Part shown: in pieces, positions 44,701-54,939 of the stretch | Layout: each line of letters starts with the position of its first letter | Position numbering within the stretch: the first letter of the stretch is position 1 | Assembly: GCF_900102685.1 (NCBI RefSeq) | Contig: NZ_FMZA01000003.1 | Coordinates: 1-64,000 of the forward strand | Direction: 5' to 3' | DNA length: 64,000 nucleotides | Source of the DNA: Melghirimyces thermohalophilus | GTDB taxonomy: Bacteria; Bacillota; Bacilli; Thermoactinomycetales; DSM-45169 | Notes under the pieces: model-generated | Seen by the model: only the letters and a program-made list of their open reading frames with translations | Told to the model about the DNA's origin: nothing | The model's database searches: none | Program-made: the position numbers and the translations under genes

Positions 44701-45600
44701 ATGACGACATCCGCTGCAACGACGACGGAAACGCCATCCGTCTCCCAGACCAAGACGGGCATCCGATTTTGGCGTCGGCTGTGTCGAAATCGGTTAGTAA
44801 CGGTGGGCCTGGTCATCATTGCACTTCAATTGTTCACTGCTGTGTTCGCCCCATGGTTGACCACATATGATCCAACGGCGCAGGATTTGGCGGTGAAAGA
44901 GTTGCCCCCGGGCTCCGAAGGCCATTGGCTGGGTACGGACGAATACGGTCGCGACATGTGGAGCCGCTTGGTTTACGGTTCGCGCATCTCCCTTTTGGTC
45001 GGCATCTCTTCGGTGGTACTGGGCCTGGTTGGTGGGGTTGTGTTGGGTTTGTTGGCGGGGTATTACCGGTGGTTGGACGGGCCGATCATGCGGCTGGTCG
45101 ATCTGATGTTCGCTTTTCCCGGCATCCTGTTGGCGATGTTGGTGATCGCGATGCTGGGAACCCGTTTGATCAATGTGGTGATCGCCATTAGTATTTGGTC
45201 GGTTCCCACGTGTGCCCGCATCGTTCGGGGAAGCGTTCTGTCGCTGAAAGATCGGGAGTATGTGCAGGCGTTGCGTTCCATGGGGGCTGGCGATGGCCGC
45301 ATCCTCTTTAAGCACCTGCTACCGAACTGTGCCGCCCCGATCATCGTCTTCGCCACCATGCGGATGGCTACGGCGATCCTATCCACGTCGGCCCTCAGCT
45401 TCCTCGGACTGGGAGCCCAGCCACCGACTCCGGAATGGGGAGCTATGATTGCTGCGGGACGAGATTATATGTGGACCGCTCCCCACCTGACGATCATTCC
45501 GGGGGTGGCGATCATGTTGGTGGTATTCGCCTTCAACGTCGTGGGGGACGGCCTGCGTGATGCGCTGGATCCCCATATGGATGTGACTTACGAATCTTGA
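44701..45600 (+). CDS. dppC: Dipeptide/oligopeptide ABC permease DppC
   Basis: A 299-residue permease with an N-terminal tail, the DppC motif HWLGTDEYGRDMWSRLVYGSR at about residue 78, and the ATPase-contact loop YVQALRSMGAGDGRILFKHLLPN. GAGAGGGAGG precedes the ATG. It is followed after 16 bases by the binding-protein gene. Confidence 0.92.
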   Translation: MTTSAATTTETPSVSQTKTGIRFWRRLCRNRLVTVGLVIIALQLFTAVFAPWLTTYDPTAQDLAVKELPPGSEGHWLGTDEYGRDMWSRLVYGSRISLLVGISSVVLGLVGGVVLGLLAGYYRWLDGPIMRLVDLMFAFPGILLAMLVIAMLGTRLINVVIAISIWSVPTCARIVRGSVLSLKDREYVQALRSMGAGDGRILFKHLLPNCAAPIIVFATMRMATAILSTSALSFLGLGAQPPTPEWGAMIAAGRDYMWTAPHLTIIPGVAIMLVVFAFNVVGDGLRDALDPHMDVTYES

Positions 45601-45616
45601 TCCAATCAACGGAGGG

Positions 45617-47148
45617 ATGATGATGTTTTTTGTGAAAAAACAACGGAGTGGATGGGTTTGGGTGTTGGCGCTATTGGTGATGATCGCTGGCTGTGCGCCG
45701 CCATCATCGGGTTCCTCCGCCAATCAGGAGCTGGTTTACGCCTCGACGGCGGATGCGGTCGGGCTGTCGCCGATCATGACCAACGATTCCGCTTCCTCGC
45801 GGGTGATTGATCAGATTTACGAGACCTTATTCGTTCGAGATCCGAAAACGCTGAAAATCAAACCAAAGTTGGCGAAGTCTTATGAAAATCCCGACCCAAA
45901 CACCTGGATCATCCACTTGAGGAAGGGCATCCAGTTTCACGACGGGACCCCCTTCGATGCCAAAGCGGTGGAGTACACCTTCGACAAGCTGCGGGATCCG
46001 GATACCGGTGCACCCCGTGCTTCGCTATTGGCCTCCGTCAAAGAAGTGGAAGTGAAGGATGCGGACACAGTGGTGTTGAAGACGGACAAGCCATACGGAC
46101 CGATGCTAGCTGCTCTGATCCATACCAACGCGGCAATCGTCAGTCCTTCTGCAGACAAAGAGCAGGACTTGATGAAAAAGCCCATCGGCACCGGCCCCTT
46201 CCAATTGGAGAAATGGGTACAGGGCGATCGGCTCACCTTGGTGCCTAATCCGGATTACTGGGGCGACAAACCGATGTTGAAAAAAGTCACCTTTCGCGTG
46301 GTGCCGGAAATCTCCACCGCCATTTCCCTGTTGGAGCGAGGGGAGGTGCATCTGGTCGATGGATTGCAGCCGGAACACCTGGATCGGTTGAAAAACCATG
46401 ACAAGATCAAGTTGAGTAAGCAAAAGGGGACACCGATCACCTATCTCGGATTCAACATGAAAAAGCCCCGATGAAGGATCATGCATTCCGTCAGGCAATC
46501 GCCTACGCCATCGACGAAGAGGCGATCATCGGCGCGATGAACGGACTGGCCTATCCTTCGGAGGGAGTCATTGGACCGAAGGTGTTCGGATATGATGACT
46601 CCATCGAAGGAAAGGGGTACAAACACGATCCCGACCGGGCGAAAGAGCTGGCCGGACAAGCGGATATCGACCAAACAGTGACGATCACTACGGCCAACAC
46701 CGGCAATTACCCGATGCTGGCGGAACTGATCCAGGGTCAACTCTCCAAAGCGGGGATCAAAGCGAAAATCAAAACCCTGGAGTGGGGGGCCTACCTCGAC
46801 ACCACGCGCAAGGGGGATTTTGAATTAATGGTGGGGGGATGGTCGAACAGCACTGCCGATGGCAGTGAGCTGGTCTATCCCAATCTGCACTCGGACAATG
46901 TCGGCTCATCGAATTCGACGCAGACGGCAATTCCGGAAGCGGATGAGCTGATCATAAAGTCCCGAACCACCACCGATGAGAACGAGCGACTGAAGGCGTT
47001 GAACGAAGTGAATCAGTTATTGGTGGAGCGAGCCCCCTGGATTCCGTTGTATCATGAAGTGGTGGTGACGGCGATGACGGAAAACGTCCAGGGTCTCCAG
47101 GTGGATCCCACCGGTCGTTGGGAACTGGCTGGAGTGACGCTGAAATGA
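45617..47148 (+). pseudogene. Peptide-binding lipoprotein (DppA/OppA type), frameshifted in a C run
   Basis: An extracytoplasmic solute-binding family 5 protein of about 510 residues. The lipobox IAGC follows a hydrophobic signal. YASTADAVGLSPIMTNDSAS, IHLRKGIQFHDGTPFDAKAV and IGTGPFQLEKW are the family marks. The frame breaks at 46466-46469, where CCCC should be CCCCC: KKPPMKDHAFRQAIAYAIDE then reads through. One missing base in a C run suggests a read error. Three ATG codons at 45617-45625 follow GGAGG. Confidence 0.8.
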
Positions 47149-47160
47149 GGAGGGATCACT

Positions 47161-48156
47161 GTGGAGTCCATTCTGCAGGTGGACAACTTGGAGGTCTGCT
47201 TCCGGACCGCTCATGGGGAAGTTCCCGCAGTCCGGGGCGCTTCCTTTTCTGTTCGCCCCGGTGAGGTATTGTCGATCGTCGGCGAGTCCGGCTCCGGAAA
47301 GAGCGTCACCTCTCTATCGCTGATGGGCCTGTTACCGGAATCCGCCCGGGCGATGGGTTCCGTTCGATTTGACGATCGGGATCTGTTGCGGTTGAATGGA
47401 GAAGAGATGCGAGAGCTGCGTGGCAACGGGATTTCGATGATCTTCCAGGAACCGATGACCTCTCTCAATCCCGTGTTCACCGTCGGATTTCAGTTGATGG
47501 AGCCTCTCAGGATCCATCGCGATCAGTCGAAGAAAGAGGCGTATAGGGAAGCGGTTCGTCTGCTGGAACAGGTGGAAATCCCCGAGGCGAAAAAGCGCAT
47601 GGAACAATTCCCCCACGAATTGAGCGGTGGGATGCGCCAACGGGTGATGATCGCGATCGCCCTCGCTTGTCGGCCGAAGCTGCTGATCGCGGACGAACCG
47701 ACGACGGCTCTGGATGTGACCATCCAGGCTCAAATTCTCGATTTGATCGTGGACTTAAAGGATCGGACCGGGATGGGGGTCATCCTGATCACCCACGATA
47801 TGGGTGTGGTGGCAGAGACAGCTGATCGGGTGCTGGTCATGTACGCCGGCCGGGTGGTGGAGGCTGCGGGTGTGGAAACCCTGTTTCACGAGCCGAAGCA
47901 TCCCTATACCCAGGGGCTGCTACAGTCGGTTCCCAACGTGGACGATTCGCTATATCCATTGAACTCCATTCCCGGCTACATGCCGAAGCCGGGGGAGATT
48001 CAGCGCGGGTGTCCGTTTCATCCCCGCTGCCGTGAGGCGGTGGAAAAATGCAGGGATCACCACCCGCCTTCCTTTGCCTTTGGTACGGAACATGTCGCCA
48101 GCTGTTGGCTGGGCGAAGAGGAGGGGGAAGCCCATGGCGGCTCCAGCGCTGGTTAA
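47161..48156 (+). CDS. dppD: Dipeptide ABC transporter ATP-binding protein DppD
   Basis: A 331-residue ATPase with Walker [10 protein letters not shown], signature LSGGMRQRV, Walker [13 protein letters not shown] and the peptide-transporter C-terminal Cys-rich segment (GCPFHPRC...). The GTG at 47161 follows GAGGAGG. Its end overlaps the start of dppF. Confidence 0.92.
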   Translation: MESILQVDNLEVCFRTAHGEVPAVRGASFSVRPGEVLSIVGESGSGKSVTSLSLMGLLPESARAMGSVRFDDRDLLRLNGEEMRELRGNGISMIFQEPMTSLNPVFTVGFQLMEPLRIHRDQSKKEAYREAVRLLEQVEIPEAKKRMEQFPHELSGGMRQRVMIAIALACRPKLLIADEPTTALDVTIQAQILDLIVDLKDRTGMGVILITHDMGVVAETADRVLVMYAGRVVEAAGVETLFHEPKHPYTQGLLQSVPNVDDSLYPLNSIPGYMPKPGEIQRGCPFHPRCREAVEKCRDHHPPSFAFGTEHVASCWLGEEEGEAHGGSSAG

Positions 48157-49102
48157 ACTGGAAAACCTCAAGAAGCATTACCCGAGACGGAGCAGTTGGT
48201 TCCGCCGCTCCACCGGCGAGGTGAAAGCGGTTGACGGGATCTCCCTCGAGCTGTATGCAGGGGAGACCCTCGGCGTCGTTGGCGAATCCGGCTGTGGCAA
48301 ATCGACCATCGGCCGGACGCTGATCCGCTTGGAAAAGCCGACGGAAGGCCGGATCCGATTTGAGGGGGCGGACATCACCCATCTGTCCAGCCGCAAGTTG
48401 AAGCCGTATCGGAGAAAGATGCAGATGGTGTTTCAGGATCCCTTCGCGTCCCTCAACCCGAGGCAGCGAATCGATGATACGCTGGAGGAGCCGTTGACGA
48501 TCCACCAGATGTTGGACAAGCGAGCCCGTCGGGAGAGGGTGTGGGAACTGCTCGATGAAGTGGGGTTGGATCGGGAGCATGGGGAGCGCCTTCCCCATGA
48601 ATTCAGCGGTGGACAGAGGCAGCGGATCGGGATCGCCCGGGCGCTGGCCCTGAATCCTTCTCTGATCGTGTGTGATGAACCGGTGTCCGCTCTTGATGTT
48701 TCTGTCCAGGCACAAATTTTGAAATTGCTCAAATCCTTGCAGCAGAAACGGGGATTATCCTATTTTTTTATCTCCCACGATCTAGGTGTGGTTCGCCACC
48801 TCTGTGACCGCGTGTTGATCATGTATCTGGGCCAGGCGATGGAGCTGGCTTCCGCCTTCACCCTCTTCCGGGAAGGGCAGCATCCCTATACACAGGCGCT
48901 GCTCTCGGCGATCCCCCGCCCGGTTCCCGGAAAAAAGCGGGAACGCATTCTGTTAAAAGGGGATCTTCCCAGTCCTTCGGATCCACCTTCGGGCTGTCCC
49001 TTTCATACCCGTTGTCCGGAAGTGCGGTCCGTTTGCCGTGAGAGGCGGCCGGAGTGGAAGGAGATCGCTCCGGGGCATCGCATCGCTTGCCACGCTCGTT
49101 GA
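48134..49102 (+). CDS. dppF: Dipeptide ABC transporter ATP-binding protein DppF
   Basis: A 322-residue ATPase with Walker [10 protein letters not shown], signature FSGGQRQRI, Walker [14 protein letters not shown] and the C-terminal [12 protein letters not shown] segment. ATG 48134 follows GAGGAGGGGG inside dppD. An open frame continues upstream to 48032 without a ribosome site. It completes the transporter. Confidence 0.92.
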   Translation: MAAPALVKLENLKKHYPRRSSWFRRSTGEVKAVDGISLELYAGETLGVVGESGCGKSTIGRTLIRLEKPTEGRIRFEGADITHLSSRKLKPYRRKMQMVFQDPFASLNPRQRIDDTLEEPLTIHQMLDKRARRERVWELLDEVGLDREHGERLPHEFSGGQRQRIGIARALALNPSLIVCDEPVSALDVSVQAQILKLLKSLQQKRGLSYFFISHDLGVVRHLCDRVLIMYLGQAMELASAFTLFREGQHPYTQALLSAIPRPVPGKKRERILLKGDLPSPSDPPSGCPFHTRCPEVRSVCRERRPEWKEIAPGHRIACHAR

Positions 49103-49128
49103 CGTAAACCAGTAGAGAGGTTGAAAGA

Positions 49129-49719
49129 ATGAAACGGTTATTGCAAATCTTTTTAGCTTTCTTTCGGGTGGGCATGTTGGGGTACGGAGGAGGGCCATCC
49201 TCTATTCCCCTTGTCCACGGGGAAGTCGTAAAGAAATACCGTTGGATGGATGATGAGGATTTTAGTGACGTGCTCGCATTGGGCAATGCGCTGCCGGGTC
49301 CCATCGCCACCAAAATGGCCGGTTATATCGGGTATCGAGTATCGGGGATTGGCGGCTGTCTGGTTGGTGTTGTCGGGATGGTGCTGCCAACGGTGCTGAT
49401 CATGATCGCGTTGTTAGGTTTTCTCATGGCTTATAAGGATTCGCCCCATGTTCAGGGGATGACGGCGGCGGTTCGGCCGGTGGTGGCGGTGATGTTGACC
49501 GTTCTCGCCTACAATTTTTTCAAAAAATCATGGAGTGAACAAAAAGGGCCGCGGACGGTCGTCATCGCCGGGATCAGTGTGGCAGCCATCTATGTTGGCA
49601 TTCATCCGGCGATCGTGATCGGGGTCCTATTGGTATGGGCACTGGTCGCAGGGGGGTGCGGCGGTGGTTCCGCCTCAGCCGGAGAAGCGTCCGTCGGCGA
49701 GACGAACAAAAGGGGTTGA
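49129..49719 (+). CDS. chrA: Chromate transporter family protein (CHR, half-size), first of a pair
   Basis: A 196-residue membrane protein with the CHR signature FRVGMLGYGGGPSSIPLVHGEVV and ALGNALPGPIATKMAGYIGY. Half-size CHR proteins come as adjacent pairs that form a heterodimer. Members export chromate or transport sulfate and other anions, and many are not tested. The hydrophilic tail overlaps nothing. GAGAGG lies before the ATG. It follows the peptide transporter after 26 bases. Confidence 0.88.
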   Translation: MKRLLQIFLAFFRVGMLGYGGGPSSIPLVHGEVVKKYRWMDDEDFSDVLALGNALPGPIATKMAGYIGYRVSGIGGCLVGVVGMVLPTVLIMIALLGFLMAYKDSPHVQGMTAAVRPVVAVMLTVLAYNFFKKSWSEQKGPRTVVIAGISVAAIYVGIHPAIVIGVLLVWALVAGGCGGGSASAGEASVGETNKRG

Positions 49720-49724
49720 CGCAG

Positions 49725-50255
49725 GTGATCTATTGGGAACTTTTTTTGGCTTTTTTTATCCCAGGAATCGTGGGTTACGGCGGTGGTCCCGCCACCATCC
49801 CCTTGATCCAGCATGAAGTGGTGAACCGGTACGGCTGGATGAGCCTGGAGGAGTTCGGGGATGTACTGGCTTTAGGGAATGCTTTGCCCGGGCCGATCGC
49901 CACGAAGATGGCCGGATTTATCGGCTATGAAGTCGGGGGTGTATTGGGTGCCGCTGTAGCTTTGCTGGCCACCATCGGCCCGTCCCTGGTGGCGATGATC
50001 TTCCTTTTGGCTTTGCTGTACCGGTATCGCCATTCGCCGAAAATCAAACGGATGACGATGATGATCCGACCGGTGGTCGGGGTGTTATTGGCCCTGATCG
50101 CCTATCAGTTTTTCGCAAGCGCATGGGGACAGGTCGGTGTGCTTCAAACCGTAGGCCTCTCCCTGTGCAGTCTGTTTCTCTTGGAAAAGTGGGGAGTTCA
50201 CCCTGCTTGGGTGATTGCCGGCTCCCTGATCTATGGATTTGTATGGTTAGGATGA
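49725..50255 (+). CDS. chrA: Chromate transporter family protein (CHR, half-size), second of a pair
   Basis: A 176-residue partner: FFIPGIVGYGGGPATIPLIQHEVV and ALGNALPGPIATKMAGFIGYE. The two proteins share the same signatures, as expected for a tandem pair. GTG 49725 is chosen because the longer frame from 49635 lies inside the first gene. AGGGG is found shortly before it. Confidence 0.88.
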   Translation: MIYWELFLAFFIPGIVGYGGGPATIPLIQHEVVNRYGWMSLEEFGDVLALGNALPGPIATKMAGFIGYEVGGVLGAAVALLATIGPSLVAMIFLLALLYRYRHSPKIKRMTMMIRPVVGVLLALIAYQFFASAWGQVGVLQTVGLSLCSLFLLEKWGVHPAWVIAGSLIYGFVWLG

Positions 50256-50276
50256 CAGGAAGTAGGAGGGATTTTG

Positions 50277-51884
50277 ATGCAGTTTCATTCGATGCACCGC
50301 CCGTATCTTTCACAGCGAACCACTGTGTATGCCAAAAATGGGATGGTGGCTACATCCCAGCCCCTGGCGGCTCAAGCCGGCCTGGATATGTTGAAGCAAG
50401 GGGGAAATGCCATCGATGCAGCCATCGCCACTGCCGCAGCTCTGACCGTTCTGGAACCCACCTCCAACGGGATCGGCGGGGATGCCTTTGCCTTGGTGTG
50501 GACCGGCGGAAATCTTCACGGCTTAAACGCCAGCGGCCCGGCGCCTGGGGCACTGGATATCGATAGCGTGCGCCGAGCTGGATATGAACGCATGCCTCGA
50601 TACGGCTGGCTGCCGGTGACGGTGCCGGGGGCGCCGGCGGGCTGGTCGGAATTGTCCCGTCGGTTTGGGAAACTTCCCCTGACTCAAGTGTTGGAGCCGG
50701 CGGCCCGTTACGCTGAAGAAGGCTATCCGCTGACGCCAGTGCTGGCCCATTATTGGGAAAAGGGTTTTCGCACCTTTCAGGATCAGTTACAGGGAGAGGA
50801 GTTTGCCTCCTGGTTCCGTACCTTCGCTCCGGAGGGACGGGCGCCGCGGGCCGGGGAGATATGGCGGTCGGCGGATCACGCCCGCACCCTCCGCTCCATC
50901 GCCGAGACCGACGCCGCCTCCTTCTACGCTGGCGATCTGGCGGATAAAATCGATCAGTTTTCCCGTCAACACGGGGGGTTCCTGCGTAAAAAGGACTTGG
51001 AATCCTACCGGCCGGAATGGGTCGATCCGATCCATATTCACTACAGGGGATACGAGGTGTGGGAAATCCCGCCCAACGGGCAGGGGTTGGTGGCCTTGAT
51101 GGCCCTCAATATTCTGAAGGGAATGGATTTTGGAGAGCGGGAGACGGCGGAAGCTTATCACCGCCAGATCGAAGCGATCAAGCTGGCATTTGCCGATGGT
51201 GAAGCTTATATTACGGAACGGGAGAAGATGCCTTGCTCCGTGGAGGATCTCCTTTCCGAAGGATATGCGGAGGAGCGGAGGCGACAGATCGGGACGTCTG
51301 CGCTGACCCCCACGGTGGGGGAGCCGGTTGGTAGCGGGACGGTTTACTTGGCTGCGGCGGATGGAGATGGAAACCGGGTTTCCTTCATCCAGAGCAATTT
51401 TATGGGCTTCGGCTCTGGATTGGTCGTCCCCGGCACCGGGATCAGCCTGCAAAACCGGGGCTACACCTTCTCCCTCGATCCCCATCACGCCAATGTCCTG
51501 GAACCGGGCAAACGAACCTACCATACCATCATTCCGGGCTTCCTCACCAAAGGCGGCCGTCCCGTCGGCCCCTTCGGAGTGATGGGCGGCTATATGCAAC
51601 CTCAGGGACATGTGCAGATGATGCTGAACACCATCGACTTCGGCCTTAATCCCCAATCCGCTCTGGATGCCCCTCGTTGGCGCTGGGTGGAAGGGAAAAC
51701 CGTGGAGGTGGAGCGGGGCGTTCCCGACATGATCGTCCAGGAGCTGATCCGCCGGGGCCACGACATCCGCATCGCCACCGATCCCGGTGGATTTGGCCGA
51801 GGCCAGATCATATGGGAAAACGAACACGGCGTCCTCGCCGGCGGAACCGAACCCCGCACCGACGGCTCGATCGCCGCTTGGTAA
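50277..51884 (+). CDS. ggt: Gamma-glutamyltransferase, cytosolic type
   Basis: A 535-residue Ntn-hydrolase that matures by self-cleavage. The early segment NGMVATSQPLAAQAGLDMLKQGGNAIDAAIA is typical. The catalytic Thr is about residue 355 (GSGTVYLAAADGDGNRVSF), and GVMGGYMQPQGHVQ lies near the end. No signal peptide is present, so it is more like YwrD than the secreted GGT. It hydrolyses or transfers gamma-glutamyl groups. With the peptide transporter upstream, use of gamma-glutamyl peptides is plausible. ATG 50277 follows AGGAGGG. Confidence 0.9.
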   Translation: MQFHSMHRPYLSQRTTVYAKNGMVATSQPLAAQAGLDMLKQGGNAIDAAIATAAALTVLEPTSNGIGGDAFALVWTGGNLHGLNASGPAPGALDIDSVRRAGYERMPRYGWLPVTVPGAPAGWSELSRRFGKLPLTQVLEPAARYAEEGYPLTPVLAHYWEKGFRTFQDQLQGEEFASWFRTFAPEGRAPRAGEIWRSADHARTLRSIAETDAASFYAGDLADKIDQFSRQHGGFLRKKDLESYRPEWVDPIHIHYRGYEVWEIPPNGQGLVALMALNILKGMDFGERETAEAYHRQIEAIKLAFADGEAYITEREKMPCSVEDLLSEGYAEERRRQIGTSALTPTVGEPVGSGTVYLAAADGDGNRVSFIQSNFMGFGSGLVVPGTGISLQNRGYTFSLDPHHANVLEPGKRTYHTIIPGFLTKGGRPVGPFGVMGGYMQPQGHVQMMLNTIDFGLNPQSALDAPRWRWVEGKTVEVERGVPDMIVQELIRRGHDIRIATDPGGFGRGQIIWENEHGVLAGGTEPRTDGSIAAW

Positions 51885-51921
51885 TCTGCTGAAACCGTTT
51901 CATCAAAAGGAACCATGAAAA

Positions 51922-51951
51922 GGGCCGACCCGATCAAGGGTCGGTCTTTTT
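51922..51951 (+). terminator. Intrinsic terminator behind ggt
   Basis: GGCCGACCC (51923-51931) pairs with GGGTCGGTC (51938-51946) with one wobble and is followed by TTTTT. The AAAAGG before it gives a weak T run for the converging minus-strand gene. Confidence 0.85.
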
Positions 51952-51961
51952 CGCGTGGTGA

Positions 51962-52958
51962 TCACCGACCTTTCAACAGGTAGCCGAAGGGGGTGCGGTC
52001 GAGCATTTTGGTGACTGCCAGGGAAACGGCGAACAGGGAGACGGACCACAAGATAAACCAGAGCCCTGTACCCTCCAACATCCACCCCTCTGCGAGACGA
52101 TTGAGAGAATGGAGGAGCATCGGATGAATGAGAAAGATGCCGAAGGAGTACCGACCGGCAGTTTCCACCCAGTTGAAACGGAACCGCTGGGGCAAGCGGA
52201 ATCCTAGGACCAGCACCATCAGGGATAAGAGGATGGTCATCAGGGTGTGGTAACCCCCCCGATCGAGAAAAACCATCTGATGCAGCAATAAGACGGCGGA
52301 GCTTAGAAGCAGAACGGATAAAAGGGTCCAGGGGAAGCGTCGCAGCTGGTGCAGGCTTTCTTCTGGATGAAGGCCCAGCCATCCGCCGAAGGCAAAGTAA
52401 AACAGCCACGGGAAGAGGCTGCGGCGTACCGTCACTTCGTTCATATGAATTCCGATAAATTCCTGCACTTCACTCCAGGTCAGCATCTGTGCGGCCAGGG
52501 TGATTCCCAACATGAGGGGTAGGAGGGTGATTCCCTGCCATTTTTGAAACAGATGCCGCAGAAAGGGAAACAAGAGGTAAAACTGGGTCATGACGAACAG
52601 AAAATACAGGTGATAGTAGGATGTGCCCATCACCAGTGTTTCTAGGAGGGCTCCGAAAGTATGGGGAACGGATCCGGATTTCGTAACCCCGGGGTAGATC
52701 AGGTAGATTAGGGACCATGACAAAAAAGGAACGATGACGTAGATGGACCGCTTCTGGTAAAATTCCCCGATCGCTAAGAATTCCGTCTACCGTAACGGTA
52801 AAAGAGGATAAAACCGGAGATCAGGAAAAATACCGGCACACAAAAGCGGCTTAAACCATTGATGGTCAAAAAGGGCGTCTGATCGCTGTGATATGAATAA
52901 ACAAAACGGCGAAGATCGCACAACCTTTGAGAAAATCAAATTCCGTAATTCGTGACAC
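51962..52958 (-). pseudogene. Acyltransferase 3 family protein, two frameshifts
   Basis: A membrane acyltransferase of about 330 residues. The minus-strand GTG at 52958 has AGGAGGG upstream and starts SRITEFDFLKGCAIFAVLFIH. The next part (LSRFCVPVFFLISGFILFYR) is shifted near 52880-52890. The third (LAIGEFYQKRSIYVIVPFLS and onward) is shifted near 52775-52792. The remainder has nine hydrophobic segments. It differs from the family member at 31832. Two shifts make true decay more likely than for the single-shift genes, but errors cannot be excluded. Confidence 0.7.
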
Positions 52959-53100
52959 GTTTTGCCCTCCTGTTGCAGGTGATCGTCAAGAGGGGAAAAA
53001 CGGGTTTCCTGTCACCGATGTTTCAGAATTTAAAATCAAAACATTCTTTATTTTCGGTAGGAATTGATGTGTTTTTGTGGAATCAGTATGTGCAACAATT

Positions 53101-53117
53101 TTGGATACAGTATTCAA
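53101..53117. promoter_or_regulatory. GntR-family operator candidate upstream of its regulator gene
   Basis: TTGGATACAGTATTCAA is an 8+1+8 palindrome with one mismatch, 21 bases before the GntR start. A second copy with a perfect core (GGATACAGTATCC) lies at 55815-55831. FCD-type GntR proteins bind such short palindromes. Confidence 0.6.
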
Positions 53118-53137
53118 TCAACAAGTTGGTGGTAGCA

Positions 53138-53830
53138 TTGAAAAAATTTCAGTTAAGTGATCGGAGCACACTGCAGGAACGCGTCACGACCGCGTTGCGA
53201 CAAGCGATCTTGTCCGGCTTTTACCAACCGGGAGAACGGTTGAAACAGGAGAAATTGGCGGATGAGCTGAGTGTTAGCCGAATGCCGGTAAGGGAGGCGT
53301 TGCGGCAGCTGGAGGATGAAGGGCTGATCACCTGGGAGCGCCACAAAGGGGCGGTGGTAAAGGAAATCACAGCGGAGGATCTGGCGGAAATCTACGCACT
53401 GAGGGCTGAGCTGGAACCGCTGGCGTTGAGACGTAGCTTCCATCGGATTACCGAAGCCGACCTGGAACACATGCAGCAGCTGATTTACGACATGGATGAA
53501 GCGATCCGAGAGGACGAGATGGAGCTGTACTGTCGACTCAATTTTGATTTTCATCGATTGTTATTGTCCCGCTCTCCATGGCAACGCCTTCAGTCTATCA
53601 TCAAGCAAATTTGGAATGGAATTCCTCTCAAGGCCCCGACTTTTGTCCCAGGACAAGCCCCTCGATCCCATCAGGATCATCGGGAGATGGTGAAGTATAT
53701 CAGGGAGGCGGAGTTGGAAAAGTGTTGTCAGGTATTACGAAAGCATATTACCGTCAGCGGAGAACAGTTGGTGGCTTATTTGCAACAAAAGGAGGCCAGC
53801 CTAACGGGTCTGTCCAAAGATGGGCGCTGA
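53138..53830 (+). CDS. GntR family transcriptional regulator (FCD type)
   Basis: A 230-residue regulator. The winged helix-turn-helix holds QPGERLKQEKLADELSVSRMPVREALRQLEDEGLI. The FCD ligand domain follows, with Asp/His candidates for a metal site (RLNFDFHRLLL, HREMVKYI). TTG 53138 gives the usual length; the longer frame from 52952 lies in the promoter region. FCD regulators sense organic acids. It heads a gene set for C4/C5 dicarboxylates, which it probably controls. Confidence 0.85.
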   Translation: MKKFQLSDRSTLQERVTTALRQAILSGFYQPGERLKQEKLADELSVSRMPVREALRQLEDEGLITWERHKGAVVKEITAEDLAEIYALRAELEPLALRRSFHRITEADLEHMQQLIYDMDEAIREDEMELYCRLNFDFHRLLLSRSPWQRLQSIIKQIWNGIPLKAPTFVPGQAPRSHQDHREMVKYIREAELEKCCQVLRKHITVSGEQLVAYLQQKEASLTGLSKDGR

Positions 53831-53883
53831 AGTGAGGCAGTTGATGGAGTATGGTGTCTGATCGATATCAGGGAGGGATTGGG

Positions 53884-54357
53884 TTGAAAAAACGTGTGTC
53901 CGTTTTGATCGGGATTTGTATGATGGCGTTGTTGCTCGCAGCCTGCGGCGGAGGTTCCTCAGCTGACGGAGAGATTACCATCAAATTCTCCCATGTGGTG
54001 GCCCCTGACACCCCAAAAGGTAAAGCGGCTGACATCGTGGAAGAAGCAGGGGGGAAAGCTTGTCCGCCCCTGGTGGTTGGGGTGGGCGTCGGAGGGAACT
54101 TTGACCGGGTGACCACCCTGGCCAAGCAGGCCATCCTGCGCCAGGTGGGGGTTCATCATCATGAGCCCCACCTGGCTGCCTTGGAGCGAGACCTTTTGGA
54201 CACGATCAACCGGACGGGGATTGGCCCCCAGGGGCTGGGGGGCACCCAGACCGCTTTGTGGGTCGCTGTGGAATCCTTCCCCTGTCACATCGCTTCGCTG
54301 CCGGTGGCGGTCAATTTGCAGTGTCATGCAGCTCGGCAACGTTCCGGGGTGATCTGA
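53884..54357 (+). CDS. In-frame fusion of a TRAP binding-protein start with the end of fumarase/mesaconase alpha
   Basis: A 157-residue open frame. Residues 1-54 are a DctP-type TRAP solute-binding lipoprotein: signal, lipobox LAAC, then ITIKFSHVVAPDTPKGKAAD. From about residue 55 it is the C-terminus of a class I fumarate hydratase alpha subunit: AGGKACPPLVVGVGVGGNFD, then IGPQGLGG and PCHIASLPVAVNLQCHAA. The join is at about 54044-54056, near GGGGGGAAAG, where both families have a GGK. The rest of dctP, any dctQM and the first two thirds of the alpha subunit are missing. GGGAGGG precedes TTG 53884. It can be neither a working transporter part nor a hydratase. Confidence 0.75.
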   Translation: MKKRVSVLIGICMMALLLAACGGGSSADGEITIKFSHVVAPDTPKGKAADIVEEAGGKACPPLVVGVGVGGNFDRVTTLAKQAILRQVGVHHHEPHLAALERDLLDTINRTGIGPQGLGGTQTALWVAVESFPCHIASLPVAVNLQCHAARQRSGVI

Positions 54358-54369
54358 AAGGAGAGAAAG

Positions 54370-54927
54370 ATGGCTTCATATGAAATGACGCCTCCCTTGA
54401 GCAATGAGGAGGTAGCAAGGTTGCGGGCGGGAGACCAGGTGTTCTTAAGCGGTGTGCTGGTTACCGCTCGAGATGCTGCACATCAGCGGTTGGACCAATT
54501 GTTGCGAGAAGGACGAGAGTTGCCCATCGATCTCAAGGGGCATGTTTTGTACTATGTAGGTCCCTGTCCCCCGAAACCAGGGGACGTCATCGGATCGGCG
54601 GGACCGACCACCGCGTACCGCATGGATCCTTATACGCCCCGGCTGTTCGAGTACGGAGTGAAAGGGGCGATCGGGAAGGGACCCCGGGGGCCACAGGTCA
54701 AAGAAGCTTGCCGAGCCTATGGGGCGGTCTCCTTTTCAGCGGTGGGAGGTGCCTCCGCTCTGCTGGGACAAAGGGTGAAAAAAGTGGAGCTGGTGGCTTA
54801 TGAGGATTTGGGCATCGAAGCGATCCGGGCCTTTACCGTGGATCGGCTGCCGGTGCTGGTGGCTTACGACAGCCTGGGACAAGATGTCTACGAAACAGAA
54901 AAGCAGAAGTATCGAAGGCTCTCTTAA
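54370..54927 (+). CDS. Class I fumarate hydratase/mesaconase-type beta subunit
   Basis: A 185-residue complete beta subunit: LRAGDQVFLSGVLVTARDAAHQRL near the N-terminus, YYVGPCPPKPGDVIGSAGPTTAYRMDPYTP, and the Lys-rich IGKGPRGPQV. With an alpha subunit it hydrates fumarate, tartrate-type acids or mesaconate at an iron-sulfur cluster that the alpha subunit binds. Here the alpha subunit is cut off, so the enzyme should be dead unless another alpha exists. AAAGGAGAG precedes the ATG. The citramalyl-CoA-lyase-like gene follows. Confidence 0.87.
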   Translation: MASYEMTPPLSNEEVARLRAGDQVFLSGVLVTARDAAHQRLDQLLREGRELPIDLKGHVLYYVGPCPPKPGDVIGSAGPTTAYRMDPYTPRLFEYGVKGAIGKGPRGPQVKEACRAYGAVSFSAVGGASALLGQRVKKVELVAYEDLGIEAIRAFTVDRLPVLVAYDSLGQDVYETEKQKYRRLS

Positions 54928-54939
54928 GGAGGGAACCCG

